Positions 17,145 through 26,191 of a stretch of DNA of 64,000 nucleotides are shown here, piece by piece (position 1 is the first letter of the stretch; every line of letters starts with the position of its first letter). This stretch comes from Atlantibacter subterraneus (GTDB taxonomy: Bacteria > Pseudomonadota > Gammaproteobacteria > Enterobacterales > Enterobacteriaceae): the NCBI RefSeq assembly GCF_027853245.1, contig NZ_JAPTZM010000001.1; one strand, given 5' to 3'. The translations under genes and the position numbers were made by a program. The notes under the pieces are model-generated. The model ran no database searches, had not been told where the DNA came from, and saw nothing but the letters and a program-made list of their open reading frames with translations.

Positions 17145-17464
17145 GCAAAACAGCGGGGAAATATGTTACAGAAGATATTTTTCAATAAAATCAACAAAAT
17201 GAATAAATCCTTAAGGTAAATCACTCATTTCAGACAAATGATTTAATCCCTTTCTGAAAATTTCTTCTGAGAACGGCAGTATATTCCTTTACCCATTTCA
17301 TATCCATTTTATCGAGTTTAAAGATATTCTTAATTGCGAGTCACTTTCTGGTGTTTATTTTTTACGCCTTTTTAACCGTTGAACCTTAATAAAATATTAA
17401 GTTGGTAACTTTTGGCACAGGTAGCGTTGAACCGCCAGCTAGCCTCGTATCCAGACCGCCTGAA

Positions 17465-17492
17465 GTAAAAAAGCTACCGGCAAAGGTAGCTT
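17465..17492 (-). terminator. Intrinsic terminator of dcp
   Basis: An 8-bp stem AAGCTACC/GGTAGCTT (17471-17478 with 17485-17492), followed on the minus strand by a run of U residues. It lies about 30 nt after the dcp stop. Confidence 0.85.
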
Positions 17493-17521
17493 TATCTGTA
17501 TGTTTACGCGCTGGAATTTAA

Positions 17522-19564
17522 CTACGACAGCCCGCGGTTTTTCAGCATTGGTTCAATCGCGGGATCGTGCCCGCGCCACTCCCGGTATAGCGCTTCTAAA
17601 TCACAGCTGTTGCCACGGGATAAAATTGCCTCACGGAAACGCTGACCGTTCCCGGCGGTGAGTCCACCCTGTTCGATAAACCACTGGTAGCCATCATCCG
17701 CCAGCATCTGGGTCCACAGGTAGGCGTAATACCCTGCCGCATAACCGCCACCAAAAATATGTGCGAAATAGCTGCTGCGATAGCGCGGCGGTACGGCTTC
17801 CATCCACACTTTTTCCCGTTCCAGCGTCTGGTGCTCAAATGCCGCCACGCTCTCCTGCGGCTCATCAACCCGACGGGTATGCCAGTTCATATCCAGCAGC
17901 GCCGCTGCCAGCAGTTCGGTCATGTCATAACCTTTATTAAACTGCGCGGCGCGGAACAGGCTCTGTTTAAGCGCGTCAGGCATGGGTTCCCCATGCTGGT
18001 GATGGCGCGCATAGTTGGCGAAAACCTCTGGATGACTGGCCCAGTGTTCATTTATCTGCGAGGGGAACTCAACAAAATCGCGCGGCGTATTGGTGCCGGA
18101 AAGCGTGGCAAAACGCTGCTGCGCAAACAAACCGTGCAGAGTATGGCCAAATTCGTGGAACAATGTGATCACATCATCCCACGAGATAAGCGCGGGCTGT
18201 CCATGCGCGGGCTTCTGGTAGTTACAGACGTTGTAGATTACCGGTAGGTTACCCAGCAGTGTGGATTGCTCGACAAAATTACCCATCCATGCGCCGCCAC
18301 TTTTACTGTCACGCGCGAAGAAATCGCCATAGAACAGCGCCAGACCGGCACCGTTATTGTCGAAAATTTCCCATACCCGCACATCCGGGTGGTAAACCGG
18401 GATATCAGCGCGCGGCACAAACTTCAGGCCAAACAGTTTGCTGGCAGCCCAAAACACACCGTCGTTCAGCACGCGATCCAGTTCGAAGTATTCCCGCAGC
18501 TGGTTTTCATCCAGCGCGAATTTTTCGCGCCGCACCTGCTCTGCATAAAACGCCCAGTCCCAGGCTTTGGCCTGAAAACCGCCCTGCTGCTTGTCAATAC
18601 AGGCCTGGATATCCGCCAGCTCTTGCTGCGCCCGCGCCGTAGCGGCAGGGACGATATTACGCATAAAGCCCAGCGCGGCGTCCGGGGTTTTTGCCATCTG
18701 GCTGCTCACGCTCCAGGAGGCGTAATTTTCAAAGCCTAACAGCGCGGCTTTTTGGGCCCGCAATGACACCAGTTTTGTGACAATGTCACGTGTATCGTTG
18801 GCGTCATTCTTTTCCGTACGAGACCAGCCAGCGTTAAACAGCGCTGCGCGGGTATGGCGATTTTCCAGGGTCTGAAGCGCCGGTTGCTGAGTGGTATTGA
18901 GCAGCGCCAGCCACCAGCGCCCTTCCAGTCCTTTATCTGCCGCGGCCTGAGCCGCCGCCTGAATGTCCGCCTCCGTCAGGCCTTTTAACTGGCTGACATC
19001 GCTAATCTCCAGCCCGCCCATTTTCGCCGCCGCCAGTAAGTGCTGGTTAAACTGGCTGGTTAACCGGGCCAGCGACTGGTTGATCGCTTTAAGCGCTTCT
19101 TTTTGTTCTGGCGCTAACGTCGCGCCCGCGAGCATAAAGTTTTGCCATATCACTTCGATCAGGCGTAGCGCTTCGGCACCCGGTGCCATCTCATGGCGCT
19201 GCTGGTAGACGGCATCCAGGCGGCTGAACAGCACCGGATTGAGGTAAATTTCATCCGCCAGCGCCGCCAGCTCGGCGGAAAACTCTTCATCCAGCTGCTG
19301 CAGATAGTCATTGGTATGGGCCGAGGTCATGGCGAAAAACACGTTCACTACCCGGCTGAGCATCTGACCGCTAAGCTCCAGCGCCAGATAGGTATTATCG
19401 AAACTGGGCGATTCAACAAATGACGCGATTTCCGCGATCTCCTCGCGTTTTAACCTCAGCGCTTCGTCAAAGGCCGGACGGAAGTGTTCATCACGAATTT
19501 CATCGAACGGCGGTGCCTGATAAGGCTTCAGGCTAACGCTGAAAAAGGGGTTTGATTGCTGCAT
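17522..19564 (-). CDS. dcp: Peptidyl-dipeptidase Dcp (M3 family)
   Basis: The start at 19564 (MQQSNPFFSV, with GGGAG upstream) gives 680 residues, the size of E. coli Dcp; an upstream in-frame start at 19591 is less likely. The zinc-binding HEFGHTLH motif near residue 460 and the conserved block SGTNTPRDFVEFPSQINEHW identify the M3 thimet-oligopeptidase family. The C-terminal block FGGGYAAGYYAYLWTQMLADDGYQWF matches Dcp. It removes C-terminal dipeptides from peptides in the cytoplasm or periplasm. Its place beside ydfG is the same as in E. coli. Confidence 0.97.
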   Translation of the reverse strand: MQQSNPFFSVSLKPYQAPPFDEIRDEHFRPAFDEALRLKREEIAEIASFVESPSFDNTYLALELSGQMLSRVVNVFFAMTSAHTNDYLQQLDEEFSAELAALADEIYLNPVLFSRLDAVYQQRHEMAPGAEALRLIEVIWQNFMLAGATLAPEQKEALKAINQSLARLTSQFNQHLLAAAKMGGLEISDVSQLKGLTEADIQAAAQAAADKGLEGRWWLALLNTTQQPALQTLENRHTRAALFNAGWSRTEKNDANDTRDIVTKLVSLRAQKAALLGFENYASWSVSSQMAKTPDAALGFMRNIVPAATARAQQELADIQACIDKQQGGFQAKAWDWAFYAEQVRREKFALDENQLREYFELDRVLNDGVFWAASKLFGLKFVPRADIPVYHPDVRVWEIFDNNGAGLALFYGDFFARDSKSGGAWMGNFVEQSTLLGNLPVIYNVCNYQKPAHGQPALISWDDVITLFHEFGHTLHGLFAQQRFATLSGTNTPRDFVEFPSQINEHWASHPEVFANYARHHQHGEPMPDALKQSLFRAAQFNKGYDMTELLAAALLDMNWHTRRVDEPQESVAAFEHQTLEREKVWMEAVPPRYRSSYFAHIFGGGYAAGYYAYLWTQMLADDGYQWFIEQGGLTAGNGQRFREAILSRGNSCDLEALYREWRGHDPAIEPMLKNRGLS

Positions 19565-19713
19565 AACGCACTCCCGCAGGAATTCTGGCAAAACTCAAGC
19601 TTATGCAACCCCTTGCCTTGCCGCAATAACTTCTGGCTATCGATGCCCTTACCACAACCTTGCTGCGCATGCTAAGGTAATAAACACTTCGAAAAGCGTT
19701 GAGGAACAGCGAG

Positions 19714-20463
19714 ATGATTATTCTGGTTACTGGAGCTACCGCCGGATTCGGCGAATGCATTACCCGTCGTTTTATTCAAAATGGTCATAAGGTGATTGCC
19801 ACCGGGCGTCGCCAGGAACGCTTGCAGGAGCTGAAAGACGAGCTGGGCGACAATCTGTACACCGCACAGCTGGACGTGCGCAACCGCGCCGCTATTGAAG
19901 AGATGATCGCTCACCTGCCGCAGGAATGGCGTGCGATTGACGTGCTGGTGAACAACGCCGGGCTGGCGCTGGGCATGGAGCCGGCGCATAAAGCCAGCGT
20001 TGAAGACTGGGAAAACATGATCGATACCAATAATAAAGGCCTGGTCTATATGACCCGCGCCGTGCTGCCGGGCATGGTGGAACGCAATCGCGGCCATATT
20101 ATTAATATCGGCTCTACCGCAGGTAACTGGCCTTATGCAGGTGGCAACGTTTACGGCGCGACTAAAGCTTTTATGCGTCAATTCAGCCTGAACCTGCGTA
20201 CCGATCTGCACGGCACGGCGATCCGCGTCACCGATATCGAGCCAGGCCTGGTGGGCGGCACTGAGTTTTCTAACGTGCGCTTTAAAGGCGACGATGAGAA
20301 AGCCGACAAAACCTACCAGAACGCCAACCCGCTGACGCCGGATGATGTGACCGAAGCGGTGTGGTGGGTCGCCACCCTGCCTGCGCACGTCAACATTAAT
20401 ACTCTGGAAATGATGCCGGTCAGCCAGACCTATGCTGGATTAAGCGTTCATCGCGGATCCTGA
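19714..20463 (+). CDS. ydfG: 3-hydroxy acid / malonic semialdehyde dehydrogenase YdfG
   Basis: A short-chain dehydrogenase of 249 residues. The start at 19714 (MIILVTGATAGFGE, GAGGA upstream) matches E. coli YdfG; an in-frame start at 19699 is not favoured. Visible features are the nucleotide-binding TGATAGFGE, NNAG near residue 80, catalytic Ser in NIGSTAGNWPY and YxxxK in YGATK. It reduces malonic semialdehyde in the Rut pathway and oxidises L-serine, L-allo-threonine and 3-hydroxy acids with NADP. A GC-rich hairpin without a U tract follows at about 20473-20502. Confidence 0.96.
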   Translation: MIILVTGATAGFGECITRRFIQNGHKVIATGRRQERLQELKDELGDNLYTAQLDVRNRAAIEEMIAHLPQEWRAIDVLVNNAGLALGMEPAHKASVEDWENMIDTNNKGLVYMTRAVLPGMVERNRGHIINIGSTAGNWPYAGGNVYGATKAFMRQFSLNLRTDLHGTAIRVTDIEPGLVGGTEFSNVRFKGDDEKADKTYQNANPLTPDDVTEAVWWVATLPAHVNINTLEMMPVSQTYAGLSVHRGS

Positions 20464-20545
20464 TGCTAAGCTGCTGCCCGGCCTCGCGCCGGGTGGCAGA
20501 TCCGTGTTAGATTGACCAGGTTACCTGCAAACGAAGCGCATACCG

Positions 20546-21235
20546 ATGGCCGTTGAAACCCTGTTAAACCCCACCCAGCCTGTTAACCAGCAAATCTACC
20601 GTATTTTGCGCAGCGATATTGTTCACTGCCTGATCCCGCCGGGTACCCCGCTATCGGAAAAAGAAGTTTCGGTACGGTTTGACGTTTCACGCCAGCCGGT
20701 ACGCGAAGCCTTTATCAAGCTGGCGGAAAACGGTCTGATTCAGATCCGCCCACAGCGCGGCAGCTACGTGAATAAGATTTCACTGGCGCAGGTGCGCAAC
20801 GGCTGTTTCGTGCGCCAGGCGATTGAATGCGCGGTAGTGCGCCGCGCTGCCGGGATGATCACCACCGAACAGCTTTATCAACTGGAGCAGAACCTTAATC
20901 AGCAGCGCACCGCCATCGAGCGTAAGCAGATTAATGACTTCTTCGAGCTCGACGACGCCTTTCATCAGAAACTGGCCGATATCGCCGAATGCCAGCTGGC
21001 ATGGGATACCATCGAAAATATCAAGGCTACCATTGACCGGGTGCGCTATATGAGCCTCGACCACGTGTCGCCGCCAGAGATGCTGCTGGAACAACACTTG
21101 AATATTTTCAACGCGCTGGAGCAGCATGATGCGGATGGCGTCGATCTCGCCATGACCCGCCACTTGCAGGAGATCAGCGAGTCGGTTCAGCTTATCAAAC
21201 AGGAAAATCGCGACTGGTTCAGCGACGACGCCTGA
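20546..21235 (+). CDS. rspR: GntR-family regulator RspR (YdfH)
   Basis: A 229-residue FadR-subfamily regulator. It has an N-terminal winged helix (PLSEKEVSVRFDVSRQPVREAFIKLAENGLIQIRPQRGSYV) and a C-terminal all-helical FCD ligand domain with metal-binding residues around DDAFHQKL and the later H in EQHLNIF. It corresponds to E. coli RspR, which represses the rspAB operon for sugar-acid catabolism. Here the expanded rspA cluster begins about 6 kb away, and no rspB is visible in the window. Confidence 0.93.
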   Translation: MAVETLLNPTQPVNQQIYRILRSDIVHCLIPPGTPLSEKEVSVRFDVSRQPVREAFIKLAENGLIQIRPQRGSYVNKISLAQVRNGCFVRQAIECAVVRRAAGMITTEQLYQLEQNLNQQRTAIERKQINDFFELDDAFHQKLADIAECQLAWDTIENIKATIDRVRYMSLDHVSPPEMLLEQHLNIFNALEQHDADGVDLAMTRHLQEISESVQLIKQENRDWFSDDA

Positions 21236-21266
21236 GCGTGACATTCATCACACAAATCCGTTTTTT

Positions 21267-21280
21267 TTGATCGACATTAA
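21267..21280 (+). promoter_or_regulatory. FNR-box-like site upstream of ydfZ
   Basis: TTGAT-CGAC-ATTAA matches TTGAT-N4-ATCAA with one mismatch. A -10-like TATTCA lies at 21307-21312, placing the box near -41.5. E. coli ydfZ is strongly FNR-activated. Confidence 0.65.
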
Positions 21281-21349
21281 GGTTTTCGCTGCGGTGATTT
21301 TTAAAATATTCACCGTCTGAATTTTCATTCTGTTCAGGAGAAAACCACC

Positions 21350-21553
21350 ATGATGACGTATGATCGTAACCGAAACCCTATCACCGAAGGCAGCCGCGTC
21401 ATGATTAATGGCACCGGCCATACTGGTGTTATCCGCGCTATACATAGTGACGGAATGACCGCTGCAGATGTGCGCCGCCAGCAGACGGTAGAAGTAGAAG
21501 GTTATGAAGGCAAAGTTGCGCCGGTTGAGTTAATTCGGCTTGGTATGCACTAA
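21350..21553 (+). CDS. ydfZ: YdfZ, small selenium-associated protein
   Basis: A 67-residue protein that aligns end to end with E. coli YdfZ (YDRNRNPITEGSRVMINGTGHTG near the N-terminus, ending LIRLGMH). AGGAG lies 8 nt upstream of the ATG. E. coli YdfZ was reported to bind selenium and is FNR-induced. I note that the protein lacks cysteine here, so the binding mode is not evident from the sequence. It stands alone, between an FNR-like site and a terminator. Confidence 0.93.
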   Translation: MMTYDRNRNPITEGSRVMINGTGHTGVIRAIHSDGMTAADVRRQQTVEVEGYEGKVAPVELIRLGMH

Positions 21554-21560
21554 GTGGTGA

Positions 21561-21583
21561 GAATGCCGCCCCTGGCGGCATTC
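21561..21583. terminator. Hairpin terminator between ydfZ and the convergent transporter gene
   Basis: A perfect 10-bp stem GAATGCCGCC/GGCGGCATTC with a 3-nt loop, 8 nt after the ydfZ stop. The U tract is weak, so the terminator is probable rather than certain. Confidence 0.75.
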
Positions 21584-21591
21584 ATTATGCT

Positions 21592-22875
21592 TCAATCAAT
21601 TCTCGATTTAACAATCAATAAATAGCTCATCGCGCCGGCAAACGTCACGCAAGCCGCAATGACCAATGCCAGATTAAAAGAGTGCGTGGTATCAACAATC
21701 CACCCGGTTACTATTGGCGCAAAAGACGCAAAGACAAAGCTGCCGAAGTTTTGAATTGCCGCCACTGAAGCAACTTTAGTTTCAGCAACCAAAACCTGAA
21801 CCAAACCCCACGCAGACGTACCCGCAAAATGAACACAAAACAGCGCCATTGAAATAAATGCCACCGCCTGCATTGGCGTAGAGGATTGCACGACCAGCAG
21901 GGTGCCCAACGCTGACAGAATTAAACCCACCACAATGACGGCTTTTCGGGTTTTTGCCAGATCGTAACCCGCTTTGGCAAAGCTATCGACCACGATACCG
22001 CTAATCCACATGCCTACGGCAGCGGCAAGAAAGGGAATGGCAGCGACCCAACCGGTTTTTGCCAGGCTAAATCCCTGCTGCGCTTGTAAATAGCCCGGTA
22101 GCCAGGCGATATACAGCCAGCCGGTATAATTGACGCCTGCAAAACCTAAAATCATTCCCCAGGTGGTGCGGTATTTAAAGAGAGAAATCCATTCACTGAA
22201 TTGCAGCTGTGGTCGTGGTTTTACCGGTGCCGACAAATAGTCGCGTTCAACGGGCTGGAGTGAAAACTGGCCGCGGTTGCGATACCACGCATACCAGCAG
22301 ATGCCGACGAGGACCCCGGCAATACCGATGGTTACAAACATAACGCGCCATCCCCAGGCAAGTTGCATCACAACCAGTACTGGCGGCGCAATCGCTTGTC
22401 CGATGACGGTTGAGGAATTAAAAATCCCCAGCGCGGTTCCCCTTTCTTTTTGAATGTACCAGTCAGTAATAGATTTAACGCCCGCAGGCATAAACGGCGC
22501 TTCGCCAATCCCTAAGCCAATACGCAGCATAATAAAATGACTGAAAGAATTAACTATGCCGGTTAACCCCTGCATCAGCGACCAAAATATGACCCCTGCG
22601 CCAAGCACAACTCGTGGACCGTAGCGATCCAATAAAATGCCTGATGGTAACTGTGCAAAACCATAAGAAAGAGAAAAAGCAGATAACAACACGCCAAATT
22701 CGGTGGCAGATAAGCCTAACTCACCGCGGATCGCCTCGCCCGCCACGCTTAAAGAGGAACGGTCTAAAAAATTAACGATACCCGCCATAAAAAGCAAAAA
22801 TAAAGTAACCCTCTGAATTTTAGCAATTCTTTCTGGCTTATTGATTGCTGACGAAGATATTACTTTCGTATTCAT
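21592..22875 (-). CDS. MFS transporter, anion:cation symporter (ACS) family
   Basis: A 427-residue protein with 12 predicted transmembrane segments. It has the ACS signature early in the sequence (NFLDRSSLSVAGEAIRGELGL) and the motif GILLDRYGPRVVLGAG after helix 2. The family includes ExuT, GudP and DgoT, which import hexuronates, glucarate and galactonate. It lies downstream of ydfI on the same strand, after a 232-nt gap with a hairpin, so it may have its own promoter. With the adjacent catabolic genes, a sugar-acid substrate such as glucuronate or mannonate is likely (inference). It is not the MHS-type transporter YdfJ found near here in E. coli. Confidence 0.86.
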   Translation of the reverse strand: MNTKVISSSAINKPERIAKIQRVTLFLLFMAGIVNFLDRSSLSVAGEAIRGELGLSATEFGVLLSAFSLSYGFAQLPSGILLDRYGPRVVLGAGVIFWSLMQGLTGIVNSFSHFIMLRIGLGIGEAPFMPAGVKSITDWYIQKERGTALGIFNSSTVIGQAIAPPVLVVMQLAWGWRVMFVTIGIAGVLVGICWYAWYRNRGQFSLQPVERDYLSAPVKPRPQLQFSEWISLFKYRTTWGMILGFAGVNYTGWLYIAWLPGYLQAQQGFSLAKTGWVAAIPFLAAAVGMWISGIVVDSFAKAGYDLAKTRKAVIVVGLILSALGTLLVVQSSTPMQAVAFISMALFCVHFAGTSAWGLVQVLVAETKVASVAAIQNFGSFVFASFAPIVTGWIVDTTHSFNLALVIAACVTFAGAMSYLLIVKSRID

Positions 22876-23037
22876 ATCATACTCCGGTGTTTAACAGATA
22901 ATAGATAAAATAAACATCGGATATAGTTATAAGCTTAGCTCGCGATAAATATACTAAAACAATCAATAATGAATTATTTTAGGAATAACTTTATGAGTGG
23001 CATTTGACATTGTAATTAACCACACTCCAATAAATTA

Positions 23038-23066
23038 ACCCAGGCAAACATCACGCTTGCCCGGAA
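23038..23066 (-). terminator. Probable terminator after ydfI
   Basis: A hairpin CCGGGCAA/TTGCCTGG (minus strand, 23064-23057 with 23047-23040, one mismatch or G:U), followed by TTAATTTATT. It lies about 45 nt after the ydfI stop. Confidence 0.5.
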
Positions 23067-23107
23067 TTTATTTATTAAATTTAATTAAACGACTGCGCTT
23101 TAATTTT

Positions 23108-24559
23108 CTATAACATAGCCGCGTATTTTCCAACGGCTGCCCTGGCCCCTTGATCCAGTAACGCTAAATAGGCTTCCGTCACGCCTTTAACAAACGCCGG
23201 GTTTTGCGGCAAATCGTGGCCAAATATCGCCGAAAGCTCCAGCAATGCCGTCACCCGCGCTTCGCCCTGCTCGCTCTGCGCCACTTTGGCCGCAATTTCG
23301 GCTTTAAGCGGATCGCTGATTTCAATGGCTTCGCCCTGCTCGTCTACGCCATGCACATAGCGCATCCAGCCTGCCACGCCCAGCGCCAGCAGCGACCAGC
23401 CGGAGCCGTTCGCCAGATGCCAGCGGATTGAATCCAGCATTCGCTGCGGCAGTTTCTGGCTGCCGTCCATGGCGATTTGCCAGGTGCGGTGCGCCAGCGC
23501 GGTGTTCTCATAGCGGGCGATCAGGCTGTCGGCATAGCGGGCTAAATCCACGCCCTTGACCTTAAGCGTCGGGGCCTGTTCGTTCAGCATCAGCGCCCGC
23601 GCGGTGGCGCGGAAGTTGGCATCTTCCATACAGACGTTTATCAGCGGATAACCCGCCAGATAACCCAGATACGCAAGGAATGAGTGGCTGCCGTTGAGCA
23701 TCCGCAGTTTCATCTCTTCAAACGGCAGCACGTCATGCACCAGTTCCGCGCCCGCTTTTTCCCATTCCGGGCGACCGGCGACAAAGTTATCTTCAATCAC
23801 CCACTGCCGGAACGGCTCGCAGGCCACGGCCACCGGATCGTTAACGCCGGTCTGCTCAGCGATGCGTTGCAGGGTTTCCGGGGTAACCGCCGGAACGATG
23901 CGATCCACCATGGTAGACGGGAACGTCACTTCGCTTTCAATCCAGCTCGCCAGCGCGGGGTCAATCGCGCGGGCATAGGCCAGCACCACATTGCGCGTGA
24001 CGTGGCCGTTTTCCGGCATATTGTCGCAGGACATGACGCTGAAGCCGCGCAGGCCAGCCGCTTTACGCCGCGCCAGGGCGGCCACGATAACCCCCACGGC
24101 GGAAACCGGCTGCTGCAGCTGTTTTAAATCCGCCGCGATTAACGGATGCTCAAGCATCAGTTGCCCGGTGGCCGGAGAGTGGCAGTAGCCTTTCTCGGTG
24201 ATGGTCAGCGAGACAATCGCGATTTGTGGCTGGCACATAACGTCAAGCACGGCTTCCAGGCCATCAACCTGCGCATGCAGCGCCTGGTTAACCACCCCCA
24301 CTACACGCGTGGTCCAGCCGTCAGCGGACATTTCCGCCACGGTATATAAGCGCGCCTGCTGATTGAGATCGGCGATTTGCTGCTCGCCGCCGATCAGGTT
24401 AACTTCGCAATAACCCCAGTCGCTGTGGTGATCGGTCGCCAGAATATCGGCGTACACCGCCTGATGGGCGCGGTGGAAAGCACCAAAGCCAAGATGGACG
24501 CAGCGGGTCACCAGCGTGCTGCGGTCATATTGCGGAGAAGGTAACGTTCTGTTTTCCAT
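23108..24559 (-). CDS. ydfI: D-mannonate/fructuronate oxidoreductase family protein YdfI
   Basis: A 483-residue mannitol-dehydrogenase-family protein very close to E. coli YdfI. It has the N-terminal nucleotide-binding motif VHLGFGAFHRAHQ, EMSADGWTTRVVGVV, the internal block MSCDNMPENGHV, and the catalytic region KLRMLNGSHSFLAYLGYL with the lysine of the family. The expected reaction is NAD-dependent interconversion of D-mannonate and D-fructuronate (UxuB-like) or of a related aldonate. Encoded in one run with rspA and uxaC, it supplies the middle step of glucuronate breakdown. Confidence 0.93.
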   Translation of the reverse strand: MENRTLPSPQYDRSTLVTRCVHLGFGAFHRAHQAVYADILATDHHSDWGYCEVNLIGGEQQIADLNQQARLYTVAEMSADGWTTRVVGVVNQALHAQVDGLEAVLDVMCQPQIAIVSLTITEKGYCHSPATGQLMLEHPLIAADLKQLQQPVSAVGVIVAALARRKAAGLRGFSVMSCDNMPENGHVTRNVVLAYARAIDPALASWIESEVTFPSTMVDRIVPAVTPETLQRIAEQTGVNDPVAVACEPFRQWVIEDNFVAGRPEWEKAGAELVHDVLPFEEMKLRMLNGSHSFLAYLGYLAGYPLINVCMEDANFRATARALMLNEQAPTLKVKGVDLARYADSLIARYENTALAHRTWQIAMDGSQKLPQRMLDSIRWHLANGSGWSLLALGVAGWMRYVHGVDEQGEAIEISDPLKAEIAAKVAQSEQGEARVTALLELSAIFGHDLPQNPAFVKGVTEAYLALLDQGARAAVGKYAAML

Positions 24560-24586
24560 GATTAACTCACTGTAAATGCATTTAAA

Positions 24587-24608
24587 AGCCCCCCTTTTCA
24601 GGAGGGCT
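24587..24608 (-). terminator. Intercistronic hairpin between GPH transporter and ydfI
   Basis: An 8-bp stem AGCCCTCC/GGGGGGCT (with one G:U) followed by UUUA on the minus strand, in the 54-nt gap between two cotranscribed genes. It may attenuate read-through into ydfI or protect an mRNA 3' end. Confidence 0.6.
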
Positions 24609-24613
24609 GGTTG

Positions 24614-26164
24614 TTAGCTGTCTCTTGAAACGCGCAGTTCGGCGGGTTTCAGGTGTGATGCGGATTCGTCGTTGCACCACAATTCTTCATAACGATAACC
24701 GGTGAGATCCTCGACCACGCTGCGAGTCTCTGGCTGAACATCGCTTTTCGCGCCGTGGGCTTTCAGGCGCTCCACTTCATCAACAAAAATCTTATGGGTG
24801 CGCTTGTTCAGGCGGAAGGTTAACGCTTGCCACAGGGCAATCAGCAGCAGTCCCGCCGTGCCGATGAACAGCAGTGATGCGATGGTGTTTACCGCGCTCT
24901 CCGGCTGTATCTGGCTGCCTTTCACAAAGCCACCGCTCTGCAACAGTAACCCCACGATAAAGGTCGCAATCGCCACCGTGGTTTTACGGGAGAAGGTCAT
25001 CACGGCGGCAAACAGCCCTTCACGACGCTGACGGGTGATCATCTCGTCGATGTCCGGAATAAACGGGAACACGTTCCATGGCGTAAATTCCAGTACGCAA
25101 CGCCCTACCTGATACACCGCTGCCAGCACCACTAACAGCAGCACTTTATTGTCGGTCGGGAACTGATACACCAGGAACAAGCCGAACAGGCACAGCATCA
25201 TCACCGTATAAGCGAACACATACAGGCGCGACGGGCCATATTTAATGATCGCCACACCCGCCAGCAGGGTTACCGGCAGCCCGACGATACTCATCGACAG
25301 CAGCGTCCCGGCCAGGGATGAAGAAACCTGCAGGCAGTACACGCAGAAGAAGACAAACACGGTGTTATAAACATCTTTGGCGGTAAAGGAGAACAGATAG
25401 ATCGCCAGATGTTTTCTGAACGCGCGGACTTTCAGGGTTGAGCCATAATCGCGGAATAAGTTGCCCAACTGAGCCAGTTTTTCCTTAGCGGTTTTCGCTT
25501 CGCTGGGGCGCTCCAGTTCCGCCAGCATTTCCGGCGTCAATTCACGCTCCCAGGTGACTTTCCAGGAAATAAACACGCACACCATAAACAGTACCGCAAA
25601 CACCACGCCGTTGATCAGATAGGCATTTGCATTATGCTCGCCGAAGAAACCAATCAGCAGCCCCGGAATAAAGGTTGCCAGGAAAGTGCCGGTGGCCGAA
25701 AAGAACATACGGCAGGTGGATAATTTTGTGCGTGAGTTAAAGTCCTTGGTCATTTCCGACGGCAGAGTTTCCCACGGAATAAGCACCATCGCCGCGATAA
25801 TTTCAAATGCCAGATAAACTGCCAGATAAAATCCGTAAGTCATGCCGTTGAGCCAGAGTAAAGAATAAACCAGCATCAACGGCGCGCCAATTAATAAGAA
25901 GAAGCGGCGGCGGCCAAATTTCTTGCCTAAATAGTTTTTATAAAAATGGTCGGTAAAGCTGCCCATAAACAGACTGACAATCGCATCGACAATACGGGCG
26001 ATGGCCACAATAGAGGCGGCTTCAACCGGCGATAGCCCGACAAACGTGGTATAGAAGAAAAGAAGCCAGGCACCAATTACGGTAAAGGCCCCGCCACCCA
26101 TAATATCGGTTACACCATACCCAATACTGACGGGTATGGTGATTTGCTTTTTAGACTGAGACAT
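24614..26164 (-). CDS. GPH-family sugar transporter (glycoside-pentoside-hexuronide:cation symporter)
   Basis: A 516-residue, 12-helix membrane protein. The N-terminal pattern (SIGYGVTDIMGGGAFTVIGAWLLFFYT, then DAIVSLFMGSFTDHF and GRRRFFLLIGAP) is characteristic of the MelB/UidB/YicJ (GPH) group. A C-terminal cytoplasmic tail of about 50 residues extends beyond the last helix. It lies 27 nt after uxaC and 54 nt before ydfI on the same strand. A hexuronide or oligouronide substrate is likely from the operon context, but the exact substrate cannot be read from the sequence. Confidence 0.88.
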   Translation of the reverse strand: MSQSKKQITIPVSIGYGVTDIMGGGAFTVIGAWLLFFYTTFVGLSPVEAASIVAIARIVDAIVSLFMGSFTDHFYKNYLGKKFGRRRFFLLIGAPLMLVYSLLWLNGMTYGFYLAVYLAFEIIAAMVLIPWETLPSEMTKDFNSRTKLSTCRMFFSATGTFLATFIPGLLIGFFGEHNANAYLINGVVFAVLFMVCVFISWKVTWERELTPEMLAELERPSEAKTAKEKLAQLGNLFRDYGSTLKVRAFRKHLAIYLFSFTAKDVYNTVFVFFCVYCLQVSSSLAGTLLSMSIVGLPVTLLAGVAIIKYGPSRLYVFAYTVMMLCLFGLFLVYQFPTDNKVLLLVVLAAVYQVGRCVLEFTPWNVFPFIPDIDEMITRQRREGLFAAVMTFSRKTTVAIATFIVGLLLQSGGFVKGSQIQPESAVNTIASLLFIGTAGLLLIALWQALTFRLNKRTHKIFVDEVERLKAHGAKSDVQPETRSVVEDLTGYRYEELWCNDESASHLKPAELRVSRDS

Positions 26165-26191
26165 GGACTATCCTCAATAGGGTCAGAGAGA

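Larger units (their letters stand above)
17035..17521. other. AT-rich region between lpxP-type gene and dcp
   Basis: About 490 bases with no convincing ORF. The left part carries the promoter region of the lpxP-type gene, including TTGACA on the minus strand near 17138 and a PmrA-box-like direct repeat. The right end carries the dcp terminator. The middle is low in GC and otherwise featureless to me. Confidence 0.5.
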